This document shows positions 50,831 through 63,262 of a stretch of 64,000 nt of DNA, piece by piece; position 1 is the stretch's first letter, and every line of letters starts with the position of its first letter. The translations under genes and the position numbers were made by a program. The stretch covers positions 75,124,665-75,188,664 of the forward strand of contig CM019215.1 of NCBI GenBank assembly GCA_009741485.1, read 5' to 3'. The DNA comes from Malurus cyaneus samueli. Its lineage: Eukaryota; Chordata; Aves; Passeriformes; Maluridae. Below the pieces are notes generated by a model. It saw only the letters and a list, made by a program, of their open reading frames with translations. It had not been told where the DNA came from and ran no database searches.

Positions 50831-53800
50831 ATTGCAGACTAGCCTTATAGACCTTTAAAGAATACATTCTCTGTATATTCACAGTCCTTCTCTTAGGCGA
50901 AAAAAAAAAAAATCATCAGATGCCATTGAGTGTCAGATTCCATTCCTAAAATCATTCCTAAAATGCTAGAGACATTAGTTCTGTGTATTTTATCAATGTT
51001 TTCACTAAATATTGAAACTTAAGATGTTGACAAATGCTTAAATGAGTGAAACCGCTATAGAAATATGATGTACAAAAAAAACATATGAGATTTTGGTTTT
51101 TTATGTGCAAAAAAATTAGTAGAGTAAATTGGATTTTGCAATTGAAGTCAAAATTTTTGAAGGAAAATGAATTTATGTTATAAATTTGTCTGCATGTGCT
51201 GCTTCACATCATATAAGATGTGTATCCCTAAAGTAAATTTCCCAAATACTGTGCAAATGCATGATCTCACTTAATACTTGCCTGAGAACTATATATTAAG
51301 TGAAACTGAGGTCTATATTGGAAGATAGATTCTGCCTTCTGATATACATTATATGGATTCATAACTACTATGTAGTTAATCTGCATGACTCTGAGGAGAT
51401 TTTACTCAATCAAGTCACTTCACAAAATATTATGGGAAAATTTACAAACTGCAGGTACCAGAAACCTCTGATTAAACTCAGAAGAAAAGGACTGGTAGGA
51501 AAGAATAGAAAGAGAGCATAAAACTGCCAGACTGAGCTAATATGCAAGTGAGAAGTAAATCTGATGAATAAGGAGTTGTATTAACTTCAGCGAGCAAAGT
51601 TTCAAACCTGAAAATTAATGGATTGACAGTTTGGCAGTGAAAAAAGAGGAAAAAAAAGCACTTGATGAACAGACTGCCTGATGCATCTATGCTGCACCTG
51701 ATATAATGAAAGTCATTAGAAAAAAGTCTGGAATAAAGAGAAATCAATTGTTTGTGATGAAAGCATGGACAAGAGTCATTTGCCTTGATTGAATGGAGTG
51801 TCTTGAAAATATTTTTTATTAGAACCTGACTAAGTGATGACAACACTATGTCAAACAGAAAAAAAGCTTCATTACTCTTGAGGAAGTGAACAAAATTTAT
51901 TAAACACTATCTTCCAAACAAAGAATGACTTTATGATGGATTTCCCACAAGTTTTTTTCAAGGAGACACATACAGATTTTTAATTAACAGACAGATTTTC
52001 ATAAATTTTGAGCAACTGAATAGCTGTCTTTTAGCAATATAAAGATACTCTACAATATAATGTTGGATTATGGAATTACTTTTTCTTGGTGAAGTATTAC
52101 AAACTTGATAACATTTCTTCATGAAAAAAAAATCAAGTTTTTGCTTTTTAATCAAAAATCAAAAGCTAATTTGGGTTGATATAGGAAGAAATTTTAAAAC
52201 TGTCAGCAAAATATGTGCATACTTTCTGTTCTTTTATCCTTATTGTCGGTAACATGTGGCTGTTTTTGCTTCTCTGTCTTTCACAACAGAAACAGTTTTC
52301 AGGCTACTTTGTGCCTACATGCAGTCCTGGGAGCTCCATTCAACAACACATATTTATGGTCTGTGTAGTCAGTCCTCAGCAAGCTGATACTCCTACCTCC
52401 ACTTTCCAAATCAGGCATAATTCCTTAAAAGTAAAGTTATGAAGTGTGTATTGAATATTGCTTTCTCTTAGAAGAAAGATTAGCAAATTATCTCTCTTTC
52501 AAAGTCTGACTTTTTTGCGTAAAATATAATTTTCAATTGCTAAGGTAACTTAAGTATCAAGCGAGTACATGGATTATCCCATTTCTCAGAATTTGGTAAA
52601 TTTATTCACCAAAGCCATGCTCCATCTAAACAAGAGTTCCAGATTTTCAGAGAAATGGAACCTTTCAAGGATGCAGGAATCGAGCAAAACCTCCCCTCTA
52701 TTGATACAGATGATTCCCTGCTGAGCTGTGAATAAATGCAGTTTATCTTTTGGTTGTGTCAACAGAGTGTGCTGGAGAAGCATCAAAAAATAAACTCTGT
52801 GGGGGTGGGAAGAGAATAAAATAATAAATGCAAGATCTAGAAGCAAAGATAAAGAGAAGGAAGGCAGAACCAGAGAAAAGCCATGGGATACCACTGGCAG
52901 AGACAAGATGAGGAGCAAGAAGAAGGAACTTCAGATGATGTGACAGGAAAAAGTAGCTGTGTGGCTTGGAGTAAAGAAGTTAAGAAGATAGCTCTGTGTG
53001 TTGGTATGACAGCAAGAAACAGCTAGGAGTATTCACCAGGAATTAATTTTCTTACAGCATATCTTTCTATCCTCATTCCTAAGTGGCTTTTAGTGTAGAC
53101 TGCTATAGAGTGCCTTTTGCAGTCCTGAATGTGAAATGTGTTTGTAGATTTGAATGTATCCTTGTGTGCTATTCTAGTACCTGGAATACATTTTCATATT
53201 ATGTTGTTGAGGAAATAGCTGTGAAATCCTGTTCTAAAAGAATTCCTACTGTGCCCCATTCAAAATTCAATTGCTCAGAAAGTCTTCCAATTCTTGGAGG
53301 CTTTAAGGTTTTGCATCATAAAAATCTGCATTGTTGTGCCTAAATTCTTAACCTTAATGTCAACTCAGACAAAAGTCTGGGCTTTTGATTTTTACTATTT
53401 TTTTTTTCAATGTGTTATCAAACTCAAACTGAGAAATTGCATTAAAAATCTGTCATAAATGAATGTTAAGAGGATGAATTTAGCCAGTCTAAAGACTAAA
53501 TATAAAGGTATCTGTGCATTATAGGATTATATATACTTTTTTTTCCCTGTGAAGTGTGTTCTACACTGGGAAGTGACAGGTAGCTATAGAGCAGACATGT
53601 AAAAATATCCTCAATGTGAAAGCCTCACAGTTTTAATTACTCTGCAGGGAAGAAATATTATTTCCATTTTACAGGTAGCACATGAAAGCACAGAGATGAG
53701 TGTCTTGCCCAAAGCTGCAGAGGAAATCAGTGTTACAGCAGATAATTAAATGTCCCAGAACAGCTACTGGGCAGAATGAATATTCTTCTACTAAAATTGC

Positions 53801-55342
53801 ACAATATAGTATTGGGATAGGTTCAGATACTTGCACACAACTCTTGTGCATGTACAGACAGGACAGCTGGAAAGATTTATGTGCTGTTTAATGTCAATAA
53901 GCAAAAAATTAAATATAATAGAGACATTCCATATTTTGTGTCTGAGGAACCCAATCTCTTGTCCTGTGCTTTTTAAACTATGACACAGCTTAACTGAAAG
54001 TCTCCTGTTGAAACTTCATACGTGATTAGTGAGGGATATAACATTTTAATCTATTTAGACAATAACGTCAAAATATGTCCCATGAGAAATACATCAAGCA
54101 GCTACATAGATCACTCATTTTCTCAAAGAGAACCCCCAAGATCACTTTCTGAATTACAAAGTTGCAGTAATTGTTTCAGAGTTAAACTATAATTTTGTGT
54201 TCTCATATTTAAAGAATACCCTCAGTTTCATTGATACAAATTTTTGGGGCTAATAGTTCTTGTTTAGGGAAAAACTTAATCATCTTAGAAAGCAGAAATT
54301 ACAGGAGGACAATGCTTATTTTAAACATTGGTATAGAACAAAAAATGTATTATCAGTTCTTCTCGTGCATAATAGTCTTTTGCTTATGTCAATAAAACTA
54401 CACCACCTATATGTTCGAGGAAACCAATTTGGTTTACACAAAAGAGAAAAAAACTTGTCATGTTTAGAACATAGAGTGGTTCAGTATCTGCTTTGCTCCC
54501 TAGTCTTCTCTGACTGGGAGATATCTCAATTCATTTTGCTTTTTTTGTAGATGGTGGTCAGTATTGACCGAAACATGGTGGCTGGGATTCTGATTGAGAT
54601 TCAATCACCTCTGTTTATGCATCTACCGTGCAGAGACAATTACATGTGAATCAATTGTCTGTGTCCAAGCTCCTGCTGCAGTCCAACAGCAATAGAGAGT
54701 TAACACAGTCAATGGAGTAAAGAGAACTGTTCAAATACAGACATCTAAGTCAGGGTGAGATCAGCAGTTCCTCATAGTCACTGTTGACAAGTTCTGCATC
54801 TGTAACAAGCAGCTAGCCTGCTAAAACTCATCTTGTATTTTACCTAAACTTGGGAGTCTGGACATGGAGGTGAATACTGCCCAAGGAGCTCATCTCATGA
54901 TTACCAAGGTACGAAGATTCAAGTGGTCAGTCTGTTGTGCATCTGTGGCCATCTGCCCACAGCTCAGATGATTCATTGTTAGATGGAGAAAAAATTCTCA
55001 TTTACGTCACTTTTTGAAGGTCCACATACCATGCTACTGTTGGAGTATTAGAAATGTAAAGCAAAGCTTTAACAAGTCCAGGCCTAAGAACACCACACTG
55101 ATAACAAAAGTTCATAAGTGTGTCAGGACTTAGGCCTTGGGTCTGACTTCTTTTTCTTACAGTGGCCCCACTTGAATGCTGTAGACTGTCTTCAGAAGGA
55201 CAAGGAAAGGTGAATACTGAATGTACCTGTGTTTCTTCTCATATGCAGTGTTTCTTCCGTCTAGAGTACTATGGCAGCAGATGCCTGCACTTTTGAGCCA
55301 TTTTCAGCACAGATTGAGGGTAATCACTCCTAATCCCTTCCA
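50831..55342. other. Intergenic, no gene seen
   Basis: Spacer upstream of the full-length CR1. Frames at 51478-51846 (minus) and 52586-52918 (minus) are Ser/Leu/Phe-rich and match nothing I recognise; 53083-53343 and 54260-54550 (plus) likewise. 54550-55340 is less AT-rich than the rest and may contain an old element or a conserved non-coding block, which I cannot identify. Confidence 0.5.
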
Positions 55343-56003
55343 GGTGAGCGTCGGCTCTCAGGCGCGAGGCCGGGGTGCGCAGGGGGAGGCCGGAGCGGCT
55401 CCGGGGTGGCCGTCGTGTGCTGTCCCGCCGTCCCGTCCCGTCCAAGGGCTCGTTTGGGAGCATGCCTTCCCCGCTGTTGCTCAGCGGTGTCCCTTGCAAA
55501 GCCTCGGCGGTTTGGTGCCTTTGCCTTTGCAGTGCCGCGTGGTGAGAGGTGCTCGGGCCCGTGACTAGCAGGTACATCGGGCCGTCCCTGCGTTTGCTGC
55601 TTGTCTCGCAGTGGCTCCGCAGCCGGCTTGGGGATCCAGCTGAAGTTCATGGTTTTGTGTGTGAGATGCTCATCGCCTGCTGCAGACGAGCCGGGTAACG
55701 CGTGCGGGTTTGCGGGGAAAGGGAAGCGGAGCGGTGGCCCGGGTCGGGTCCTCTGAGGGCGTGCACGGTAGTTTGCGAGGCAGTTTGCGCAGGCAGGACA
55801 AGCACGTAGGGCTGCGTTTACTGCTGGTGGGGCTTTTGGTTGTAGTTGTTGTGCTCGGAAGTAATGGTCCTTACACGATTGAGACTTGGGAATGCTACAG
55901 TGTATGTAGCCAAATAGAGCCCTCCAAAAGGATGTGTCTGTCCAGACCCATTCCTGTGCGGAGTGTTTGAGCCTATCGGCGATACCAGGGGACGTTGTGG
56001 AAG
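55343..56003 (+). promoter_or_regulatory. CpG-rich 5' region of the full-length CR1
   Basis: GC content jumps at the element start and CpG dinucleotides are frequent through about 55780, then fall. In CR1 the 5' untranslated region carries an internal promoter (known for the family); here that role is inferred from position. There is no TATA-like box in its first part. Long frames on both strands (115 codons plus, 238 codons minus) are side effects of the GC content. Confidence 0.6.
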
Positions 56004-56922
56004 GAGCATGCTTGCGGTGTGACCAGGTGAACGATATTTGCTTCACTGGTGGCTGAGCTCAGGGGAGGAGGTAGAAAGACTAAGGAGTATTAGGGAAAGT
56101 GAAAGGGAAATAGACTGGTGGAGCTCTGCGCTTCCATCCTTGAGGGAGGCTCACAGGAGTCAGAGGACTCCTAGCCTCTCCTGTCAGGCAATTGGAGGAC
56201 ACCCGGCAGATGAAGGGGTGTGGGAATGGGACCCCACTGGGGAGGTGGTAGAAATTCTTTCCCTACCCCCCTCACCTACCCGGGTGCCACTTCAGAATAG
56301 GTATGAGGCCCTGGATTTAGAAGATCAACTAGAGGACACAGAGGAGAATGATCTGTTCAGTGATCCTCCCAGTCGTGAGTCAGCTGTCAGACAGATCACC
56401 ACCTCTAACATTAGAAAGAAAAGAAGGGTAGTGGTAGTGGGTGACTCCCTTCTTAGGGGACAGCAGGCCCCATAGTGACCGACCACATCCACAGGAGATC
56501 TGCTGCCTCCCTGGGGCTGGGTACGGGATATTGCCGAGAGACTACCTGGCCTGATTCGGCCCTCTGATTACTACCCACTGCTGATACTCCAGGCTGGCAG
56601 TGATGAGATTGAGAGGAGGAGCATCAAGGCAGTTAAAAGGGACTTTAGGGCACTGGGTCAAGTGGTGAATAGGGCAGGAGTTCAGGTAGTGTTCTGTTCA
56701 TCCTCTTGATGTCAGAGGAAAATGACAAAAGAAATAGGAGAGCCCACGTTATCACAAGTGCTCAAGGGTTGGTGTCATCAGCAGAGATTTTGGGTTTTTT
56801 GATCATGGGGAAACCTTTACAGCACCTGGTCTGCTAGAACCAGATGGCTCCATCTCTCTGTTAAGGGCAGAAGGTTTTTAGCTCATGAACTGGCTGAACT
56901 CGTTGAAAGGGCTTTAAACTAG
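56004..56922 (+). pseudogene. CR1 ORF1 remnant (nucleic-acid-binding/esterase-type protein)
   Basis: The start region has ACLRCDQVNDI (56006-56038), a C-x2-C element seen at the N-terminus of CR1 ORF1. A frameshift follows, then a 145-codon frame (56038-56475) with EEVERLRSIRESEREIDWW, a charged, probably helical stretch, and later RRVVVVGDSLLRG, where G-D-S-L is the first block of the SGNH-esterase-like domain of CR1 ORF1. After another shift the frame 56508-56708 reads through RDIAERLPGLIRPSDYYPLL and IKAVKRDFRALG, the following esterase-domain strands. It ends with ALN-stop at 56922. At least three frame changes make it non-functional. Confidence 0.88.
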
Positions 56923-56959
56923 GTTCGAAGGGGGAAGGGGATACAGTTGGGCTCTCTGA

Positions 56960-59590
56960 AAACAGTCCCAAGATGGTAAGCCTGAGTTAAGGGTGAAAAC
57001 AGTAGCCCAGCTGAAGTGCATGTATACTAATGCACGCAGCATGGGTAACAAACAAGAGGAGCTGGAAGCCATGGTACAACAGCAAGCTATGAATATGATT
57101 GCCATTACGGAAACATGGTGGGATGACTCACATAGCTGGAGCACTGCACTGGATGGCTACAAGCTCTTCAGAAGGACAAGAAAGGGAGAAGAGGTGGAGG
57201 GGGCCCTTTAACATTAGGGAAGTTTTGATGCCATGGACATTGCAACTAATGATGATGAAGTTGAATGCCTATGGGTAAAGATTAAAGGAAAGGCCAACAA
57301 GCTGACATCCTACTGGGAGTCTGTTACAGACCACCCAACCAGAATGAAGAATGGTAACTTATTCTAATAAGCAGCTAGAGAATGTTTCAGGGTCACCAGC
57401 CCTTGTTCTCGTAGGTGACTTTAACCTACCGGACATCTGCTGGGAACTTAATACAGAAGAAAAGAGGCAGTCCAGGAAGTTCTTGGAGTGGGTGGAGGAC
57501 AATTTCTGTTGCAGCTGGTGAGTGAGCCCACCAGGAGAGGCTATACAGATTTATGTTGACAAATAGAGACGGGCTGGTGGGAGATGTGGTAGTTGGAGGA
57601 CAACTGGGGCATAGTGACCATGGAATTATTGAGTTTTCAATAATTGGTGAAAGGAGGGTGAACATCAATAAGACTTCTACATTGGACTTCAGGAGGGCAG
57701 ACTTTACCTATTTAAGAACTTATCCAGAGAGTTCCTTGGGAAGCAGCCCTTAAAAGCAAAGGAGTGCAGGAAGGGGCATACTTCAAAAGAGAGATCTTGA
57801 GGGCACAGGACAGACTGTTCCAGTGCGACGAAAGATGAATGGGCGAGGCAAACGTCCATCCTGGATGGACAATGAGGTTTGGAAGCAACTTAGGACAAAA
57901 AGAGGATATATCATCTTTGGAAGGAGGGTCAGTTCTCCAGGAAGTATTTAAGGAGGCTGCTAGGCATGTGGAAAATATAGGGAGGCCAAAGCTCAGTATG
58001 AACTCAATTTGGCAACCCTTGTGAAGGATAATAGAAAATGCTTTTACAAATATATCAATGAAAAAGGAAGGGCAAGACCGACCTTTGTATCTATTGGATG
58101 TGGAAGGGAATTTAGTAACTGCAGATGAGAAGAAAGCGGAAGTGCTAATACTATCTTTGCCTCGGTCTTTACTGAAAAACACATGGTGCTCAGGACAACT
58201 GTCCTCCTGGGTTGGTAGATAGTGTCAGGGAGCAGAACAGTCCCCCTGTTATCCAAGAGGAGGCAGTCAGGGAACTTCTGAGCTGCCTGGATATCCATAA
58301 ATCTATGGGACCGGATGGGATCCATCCAGGGTGATGAGGGAGCTGGCAGATGAGCTTGCAAAGCCACTCTCCATCATCTACCAGCAGTCCTGGCTCACTG
58401 GTGAGGTTCCAGATGACTGGAAGCTGGCCAATGTGACCCATTCATAAAAAGGGTAAGAAGGAGGATCCTGGCAATTACAGACCGGTTAGCCTGACCTCAG
58501 TACCAGGGAAGGTCATGGAACAGTTTATATTGAGTGCTATTATGCAGCACCTACAGGATGGACAGGGGATCAGACCCAGCCAGCATGGGTTTAGAAAGGG
58601 TAGGTCATGTTTGACCAACCTGGTCTCCTTTATGACCAGGTACCCGCCTGGTGGATGCAGGAAAGGCTGTAGATGTTGTCTATTTAGACTTCAGCAAAGC
58701 CTTTGATACTGTCTCCACAGCATACTCCTGGAAAAGCTGGCAGCCCACGGCTTGGACAGGAGTATCTTCGCTGGGTTAAGAATTGGCTAGAAGGCCGGTC
58801 CAGAGGGTGGTGGTGAATGGTGCTGCATCCAGCTGGCAGCCAGTCACCAGTGGTGTCCCTCAGGGTCTGTACTGGGACCAGCTCTGTTTATATTTTTTAT
58901 TGATAATGGATGAGGGTTTGAGTCTTTCATTAGTAAATTTCAGATGACACTAAACTGGGAGCGTGTGTCGATCTGTTGGAGGGTAGGAGGGCTCTGCAGA
59001 GAGACCTGGAATGGTTGGATACATGGGCTGAGTCCAATAGGATGAAGTTTAATCAGTCCAAGTGCGAGTTCTGCATTTTGGCCGCAACAACCCCCTGCAA
59101 CGCTATAGGCTGGGATCAGAGTGGTTGGAGAGTGCCCAGGCAGAAAGAGACTTGGGGGTACTGGTCGACAGCCAACTCAACATGAGTCAGCAGTGTGCCC
59201 AGGTGGCCAAAAGGCCAATGTATCCTGGCCTGTATCAGGAATAGTGTGGCCAGCAGGAGCAGGGAAGTCATCCTCCCCTATATCCGGCACTGGTGAGGCC
59301 GCACCTTGAGTACTGTGTCCAGTTCTGGGCCCCTCAGTTCAGGAGGACGTGGAGACACTTGAGCGTGTCCAGAGGAGGGCAACAAGGCTGGTGAAGGCTT
59401 GGAACACAAGCCCTATGAGGAACGGCTGAGGGAGCTGGGTTGTTAGCCTGGAGAAAAGGAGACTCAGAGGTGACCTTATCACTCTCTACAACTTCCTGAA
59501 AGGTGGGGGTAGTGAGGGTGGGGTTGGTCTCTTTTCCGGGCAGCAACTGACAGAACGAGAGGACACAGTCTTAAGTTGCGCCAAGGAAAA
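56960..59590 (+). pseudogene. CR1 ORF2 remnant (endonuclease and reverse transcriptase)
   Basis: All three endonuclease signature blocks are visible, in different frames: ITETWWDD (57104-57127, catalytic Glu), GDFN (57414-57425) and S-D-H (57613-57621), after YTNARSMGNKQEEL at the start. The RT follows: K-S-M-G-P-D-G-I-H-P (58300-58329), NYRPVSLTS near 58475, [17 protein letters not shown] near 58580, [11 protein letters not shown] (58681-58713) and G-V-P-Q near 58850. The F-A-D-D catalytic block has lost one base at 58940/58941, so Phe is followed by a shifted frame over the two Asp codons. Numerous further indels and stops. Nicking and target-primed reverse transcription are known for the family; this copy cannot make a full protein. 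Confidence 0.92.
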
Positions 59591-59790
59591 TACAGGTTAG
59601 ATATTAGGAGAAACTTTTTTACAGAAAGGGTGATAAAATATTGGAATGGCCTGCCTGGGGAGGTGGTGGAGTCACCATCCTGGACGTGTTTAAAAGGAGA
59701 TTGATGTGGCGCTCGGTGCCTGATTAGTTTAGTTGAGGTGTTAGGACAGAGGTTGGCCGATGATCTTGAAGGTCTCTTCCAACCTGGTAC
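59591..59790 (+). other. CR1 3' region before the tail
   Basis: Non-coding end of the element with 'acaggttagatattaggaga', 'ggaatggcctgcctggggag', 'gtggcgctcggtgcctgatt' and 'gatgatcttgaaggtctctt'. This end type ('cttccaacctggtacttctg') differs from the other CR1 termini in the window, so at least three CR1 end types are present. The 3' region is what the RT recognises in this family. Confidence 0.85.
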
Positions 59791-59822
59791 TTCTGTGATT
59801 CTGTGATTCTGTGATTCTGTGA
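59791..59822 (+). repeat. CR1 terminal 8-bp repeats, (TTCTGTGA)4
   Basis: Four perfect, contiguous copies of TTCTGTGA. CR1 elements end in such short octamer repeats instead of a poly-A tail. Perfect identity fits a comparatively young insertion, although the coding part is badly broken. Confidence 0.95.
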
Positions 59823-62800
59823 GATGCAGTCAGTATTGAAGCATCATCTGTTGCCCAAGAACAGCATTTTGTTACAAATGTTCTGCTCCTTCTTCAAAGA
59901 AAAGGAGAAGGAGTGTAAATCTTACTTGTCAAAACCAAGTCGAAACATAAGGTTTTTTTATTGTCTAACATCTTTCAATGCAGTTTAGTTAAAAGAGAGT
60001 GAATACAATCAAGTCCCATATGTAAATACTAGGCAGTGGAATAGAAAAAGAAGAGGCTACAACACTCACAAAAATCTTATATGCATATAAACTATAACTG
60101 TTTCTTTCTATTATATATATTATCAATATGGACACAGGAAATACTGAATTGAAACTACTGAATTGAATCTTTTTGCAGAGGTCAAGGGGTTTTAATCCTA
60201 CTATTTTCATAACAACACAAGATCTCATTTTACTTTTCACTTTGGTGGAGTACTCCAGAAAAAGGCCAAACATGACAATTAGTATGTAGGCAGTGTTTGG
60301 TTTTTTTTTTTTCAGATTGCTCTATTTTTATCTATTTCCTGGTCTTTATTTTACTTCAGATACTGCTCAGCATGTAGAATTTATACCAAGCTACTCCATC
60401 AGAATATCTCTGAACTTAATCCAGAGTCATATCATCATAATTTAGAAAAAAAAAAAAGGTTCACAATGCCCTCATAGATTTTTTAAAAGGTCAGAATTCT
60501 CCATTCACTTATAGGAAATGTGGTCATTTTAATATATGCCAATAAAGGTCTTTTTTATTTCCATGTCCCTAGTCCTATGCCATCCAATAAGATTCTCTTA
60601 GGTGTGAATTTATGGAGCAATAATTTATGCCTATATACTGTCATTGCTGTTGACCTTCAGTCTTATATTTAACACGTTAAATCTGAATTACTGGGTAGTA
60701 TGTTGAGGTTTACAGTGATTCATTTCTCAGCCATGGTGGTGTAGGTGAAGGAAAGACCCAGATAACACCATCACAGTAAATTACTTCTCTAAGGGTAAAA
60801 TTGTTGCATTGTTCTAATGAATCTTTACCTTTTCCTTATATAACTTTATGCATATAGAGAATATAAGAAAAGATTTTGAGAATATAAGCAAAGATTTTTT
60901 TTTCCAGTAGTAAATGAAAATGTAAAATTTTAAAAAAAAAAAGTTTGTTTAAAGCTTAAATTCTTGATTTGATCCCATCTGAGAGCTGCAAGCATCTCAG
61001 TGCTGATCTCAAAAGGGAAATTTCTTCCATCTTTATATGCATCACCAACAAAACCATTTTCTTTTTAAAAGGCATGCTACCAGCCAGAATTTTTATTTTA
61101 AACACAACTTCATTCTCAGAAAATAGCATTTCCGTAGATGTTACAAACATTTGTATAACACTACTGAAATTTTAAAAGCATCACCATAGGAATTTCCTCA
61201 GCACTAAATCTGGACCGCTGCATTTACTGCTATCTTATGTTGAATTATTTTGCTTGTATATATTGTTTCCTTAAGTGAGTGATCATCTTTGATATATTAA
61301 CTGCATCCTCAAATACGGTTTCCTTCATATCTAAAATATTTTTGATCTTATATGTTGAAACATAAACCAGATTCACCATGGATCACAGTACTGTAGGCAG
61401 TATAGGACACATGATACCCGTATCTGTTTTTGTTCTCCTGCATAAGATTTGGGATACTCTCTCTCATGGTCTACATTTCCTCTTTCAGTCTCCCCAGTAA
61501 AGTTAGTGCTTGCCCTGAGAGTGCCAACAGGCTCTGCAGACAATCTGTACTGTGGATTTAGCCACTGTGCTTCAGGCTAACTCTGACTTGGTAAAGCTGT
61601 TGGACTCTCAGTCTGACTTCTGAGAAAAAGTTGTGAGAAATAAAGACTTTCCTCAATCCCATGGGATCTGTATGGAAACTCAAGGGCTCAGATTTTTCTT
61701 GAACTGAGCTAAGCTTCAACCATGTACCTCACTTTTCCAACCTGTTGCCCTGATCACCTACACTGCCTCAAGAGTTGCTTCCTCACTGTTCCTCTCCTGG
61801 ACATCACCAGCCTGTGGCCACTCCTGGCCCAGCTCAGTAGGACTTGTTGGGACAGGATGAGACTACACCCACTTGGGGAAAAGGGTAAAGTGGTAATCTG
61901 TGTAGCCCTTTGCATGAGCCAAGTTAGCAGTGCTGTTAGCGTAAAGCTCAGAGCTCTAACCAACATTCTGCTTCAGTAGAAGGGACAAGATGTGGCCAAC
62001 ACCTTTTCCCAAACATTAAAATGCATCTTGAATAGCTTTTGTCTATTCAACAAAATAGAAAAGTGAACAGCCTGCTGATCCTCAGGTTTAAACATGGCCA
62101 GTGTCCTGATAATTTTGATGATGGTACCAAGAGTGGCAACAGCACGTAAGAAAACAGAATGAGCTGAAAACACTAATCATATGAGAGGCTAGGCTACTAG
62201 CACTTTTGATTCAAACATTCAACTTCATAAATTTTGAAAACTAAAGAAATTTAAGGGATACTAAAAGGAGAGAGGATGTGGAAATAATCTATGATTAAGG
62301 AGAACCTGAGAAATTCTGGGGGAACTTAGGGCCCCCCATTACCTTGCCCAAGATTATTTTTTGAAGACATTTGTGCAATGTCTTGGTTTAGAGATTCATA
62401 GCAGCTTATCATAGTGAAACACATAGAAATCCTTGGTAGTTTTTTACTCAAAGCTGCTTTTCCTTTTAGATACTGAGATCATTCTTTCACTCGAAAAATG
62501 CAGCTTAACTGGTGTTGCAATAAATATTTTTAGGGAAGTGATTTTTTATAAATCTAATGGAACTTATATTTGAACTAATAGGTAATGTGGAGCTGTGTTT
62601 CTTTTAGAAATGCATGAAATGAAGGTACAGTTCTCCAAGGAAAACATACCACTCACTTTAAAGTGGGTTAAACTGCTCTGCTTCAAGGTCTTTGAAGACT
62701 CATTTGAATTCTTTCTACATGTTATTTTTCCATAGCAAAAGATATTGAATTAAGCTATACTTAAAGCAAAAAAGGACCTTTACATACTTTTTAATTGCTT

Positions 62801-63185
62801 AAATTGAATCATACATGACTTGAGATATGATTTTGCAATTTTTTTTTTATGTCATGAGTGTGAAATAAGTGTGACTCTACATTAATTTACTTCTGTCTTC
62901 TAGTGATGGCAACACATTTAATTGTCACAAGAAGTAGCAACCCCTGATTATATTTTTGCTTTAAGTGTAGATGAACTTGCAGAGTTCCCTCAAGGGTCAT
63001 ATTTGCTAGGTGAATAGAAGCATCTTCTAAATACTCTGTTCCTGTAGTCTTGATGATATCTTGCAGAAATTGCAGAGATCTTACGCATGCCCAGAACTCC
63101 CTTGTTATGCATTTGAGAAGGTTCACAGGCTACTTTAGATGATTTCAGACAATTAGAACAAAAAAAGAGAGAGCCTTTGATAGAA
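59823..63185. other. Intergenic, no gene seen
   Basis: AT-rich sequence after the CR1. The region 61480-62000 is richer in GC and contains an AATAAA-type motif ('gagaaataaagactttcc' near 61638) and overlapping 85- and 70-codon frames on opposite strands at 61722-61979, none recognised. A 79-codon minus frame at 62887-63126 is also unrecognised. T and A runs lie near 60300-60312 and 60445-60458. Confidence 0.5.
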
Positions 63186-63262
63186 GGAAAAATCGAAAAA
63201 AAAAGTAGAAAGAAAAAAGAAAAAATAAAAAATAAAATAAAAGAAAAAAAAGAAAAAAGAAT
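63186..63262. repeat. A-rich block with AAAAAG and AAAAT units
   Basis: Purine-rich low-complexity sequence built from A runs broken by G or T, followed after about 80 bases by a second A16 run near 63330. Confidence 0.9.

Larger units (their letters stand above)
55343..59822 (+). mobile_element. CR1 LINE, apparently full-length, inactivated
   Basis: About 4.48 kb, the size expected for a complete CR1. In order it has a CpG-rich 5' region (55343-56000), ORF1 remnants, ORF2 with endonuclease and reverse transcriptase remnants, and a 3' end with four TTCTGTGA units. The abrupt rise in GC at 55343 marks the 5' boundary. CR1 moves by target-primed reverse transcription using the ORF2 product; most copies are 5'-truncated, so a complete one is uncommon. 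Many small indels and stops break both ORFs. No clear target-site duplication is visible, as is usual for CR1. The 238-codon antisense frame over the 5' region is a GC-driven shadow. Confidence 0.93.

Noticed and set aside
55330..56046. 238-codon minus-strand open frame, the longest in the window
   Set aside because: It is antisense to the CpG-rich 5' region and ORF1 start of the full-length CR1; few stops are expected in GC-rich DNA, and the Arg/Pro/Ala-rich product has no domain.
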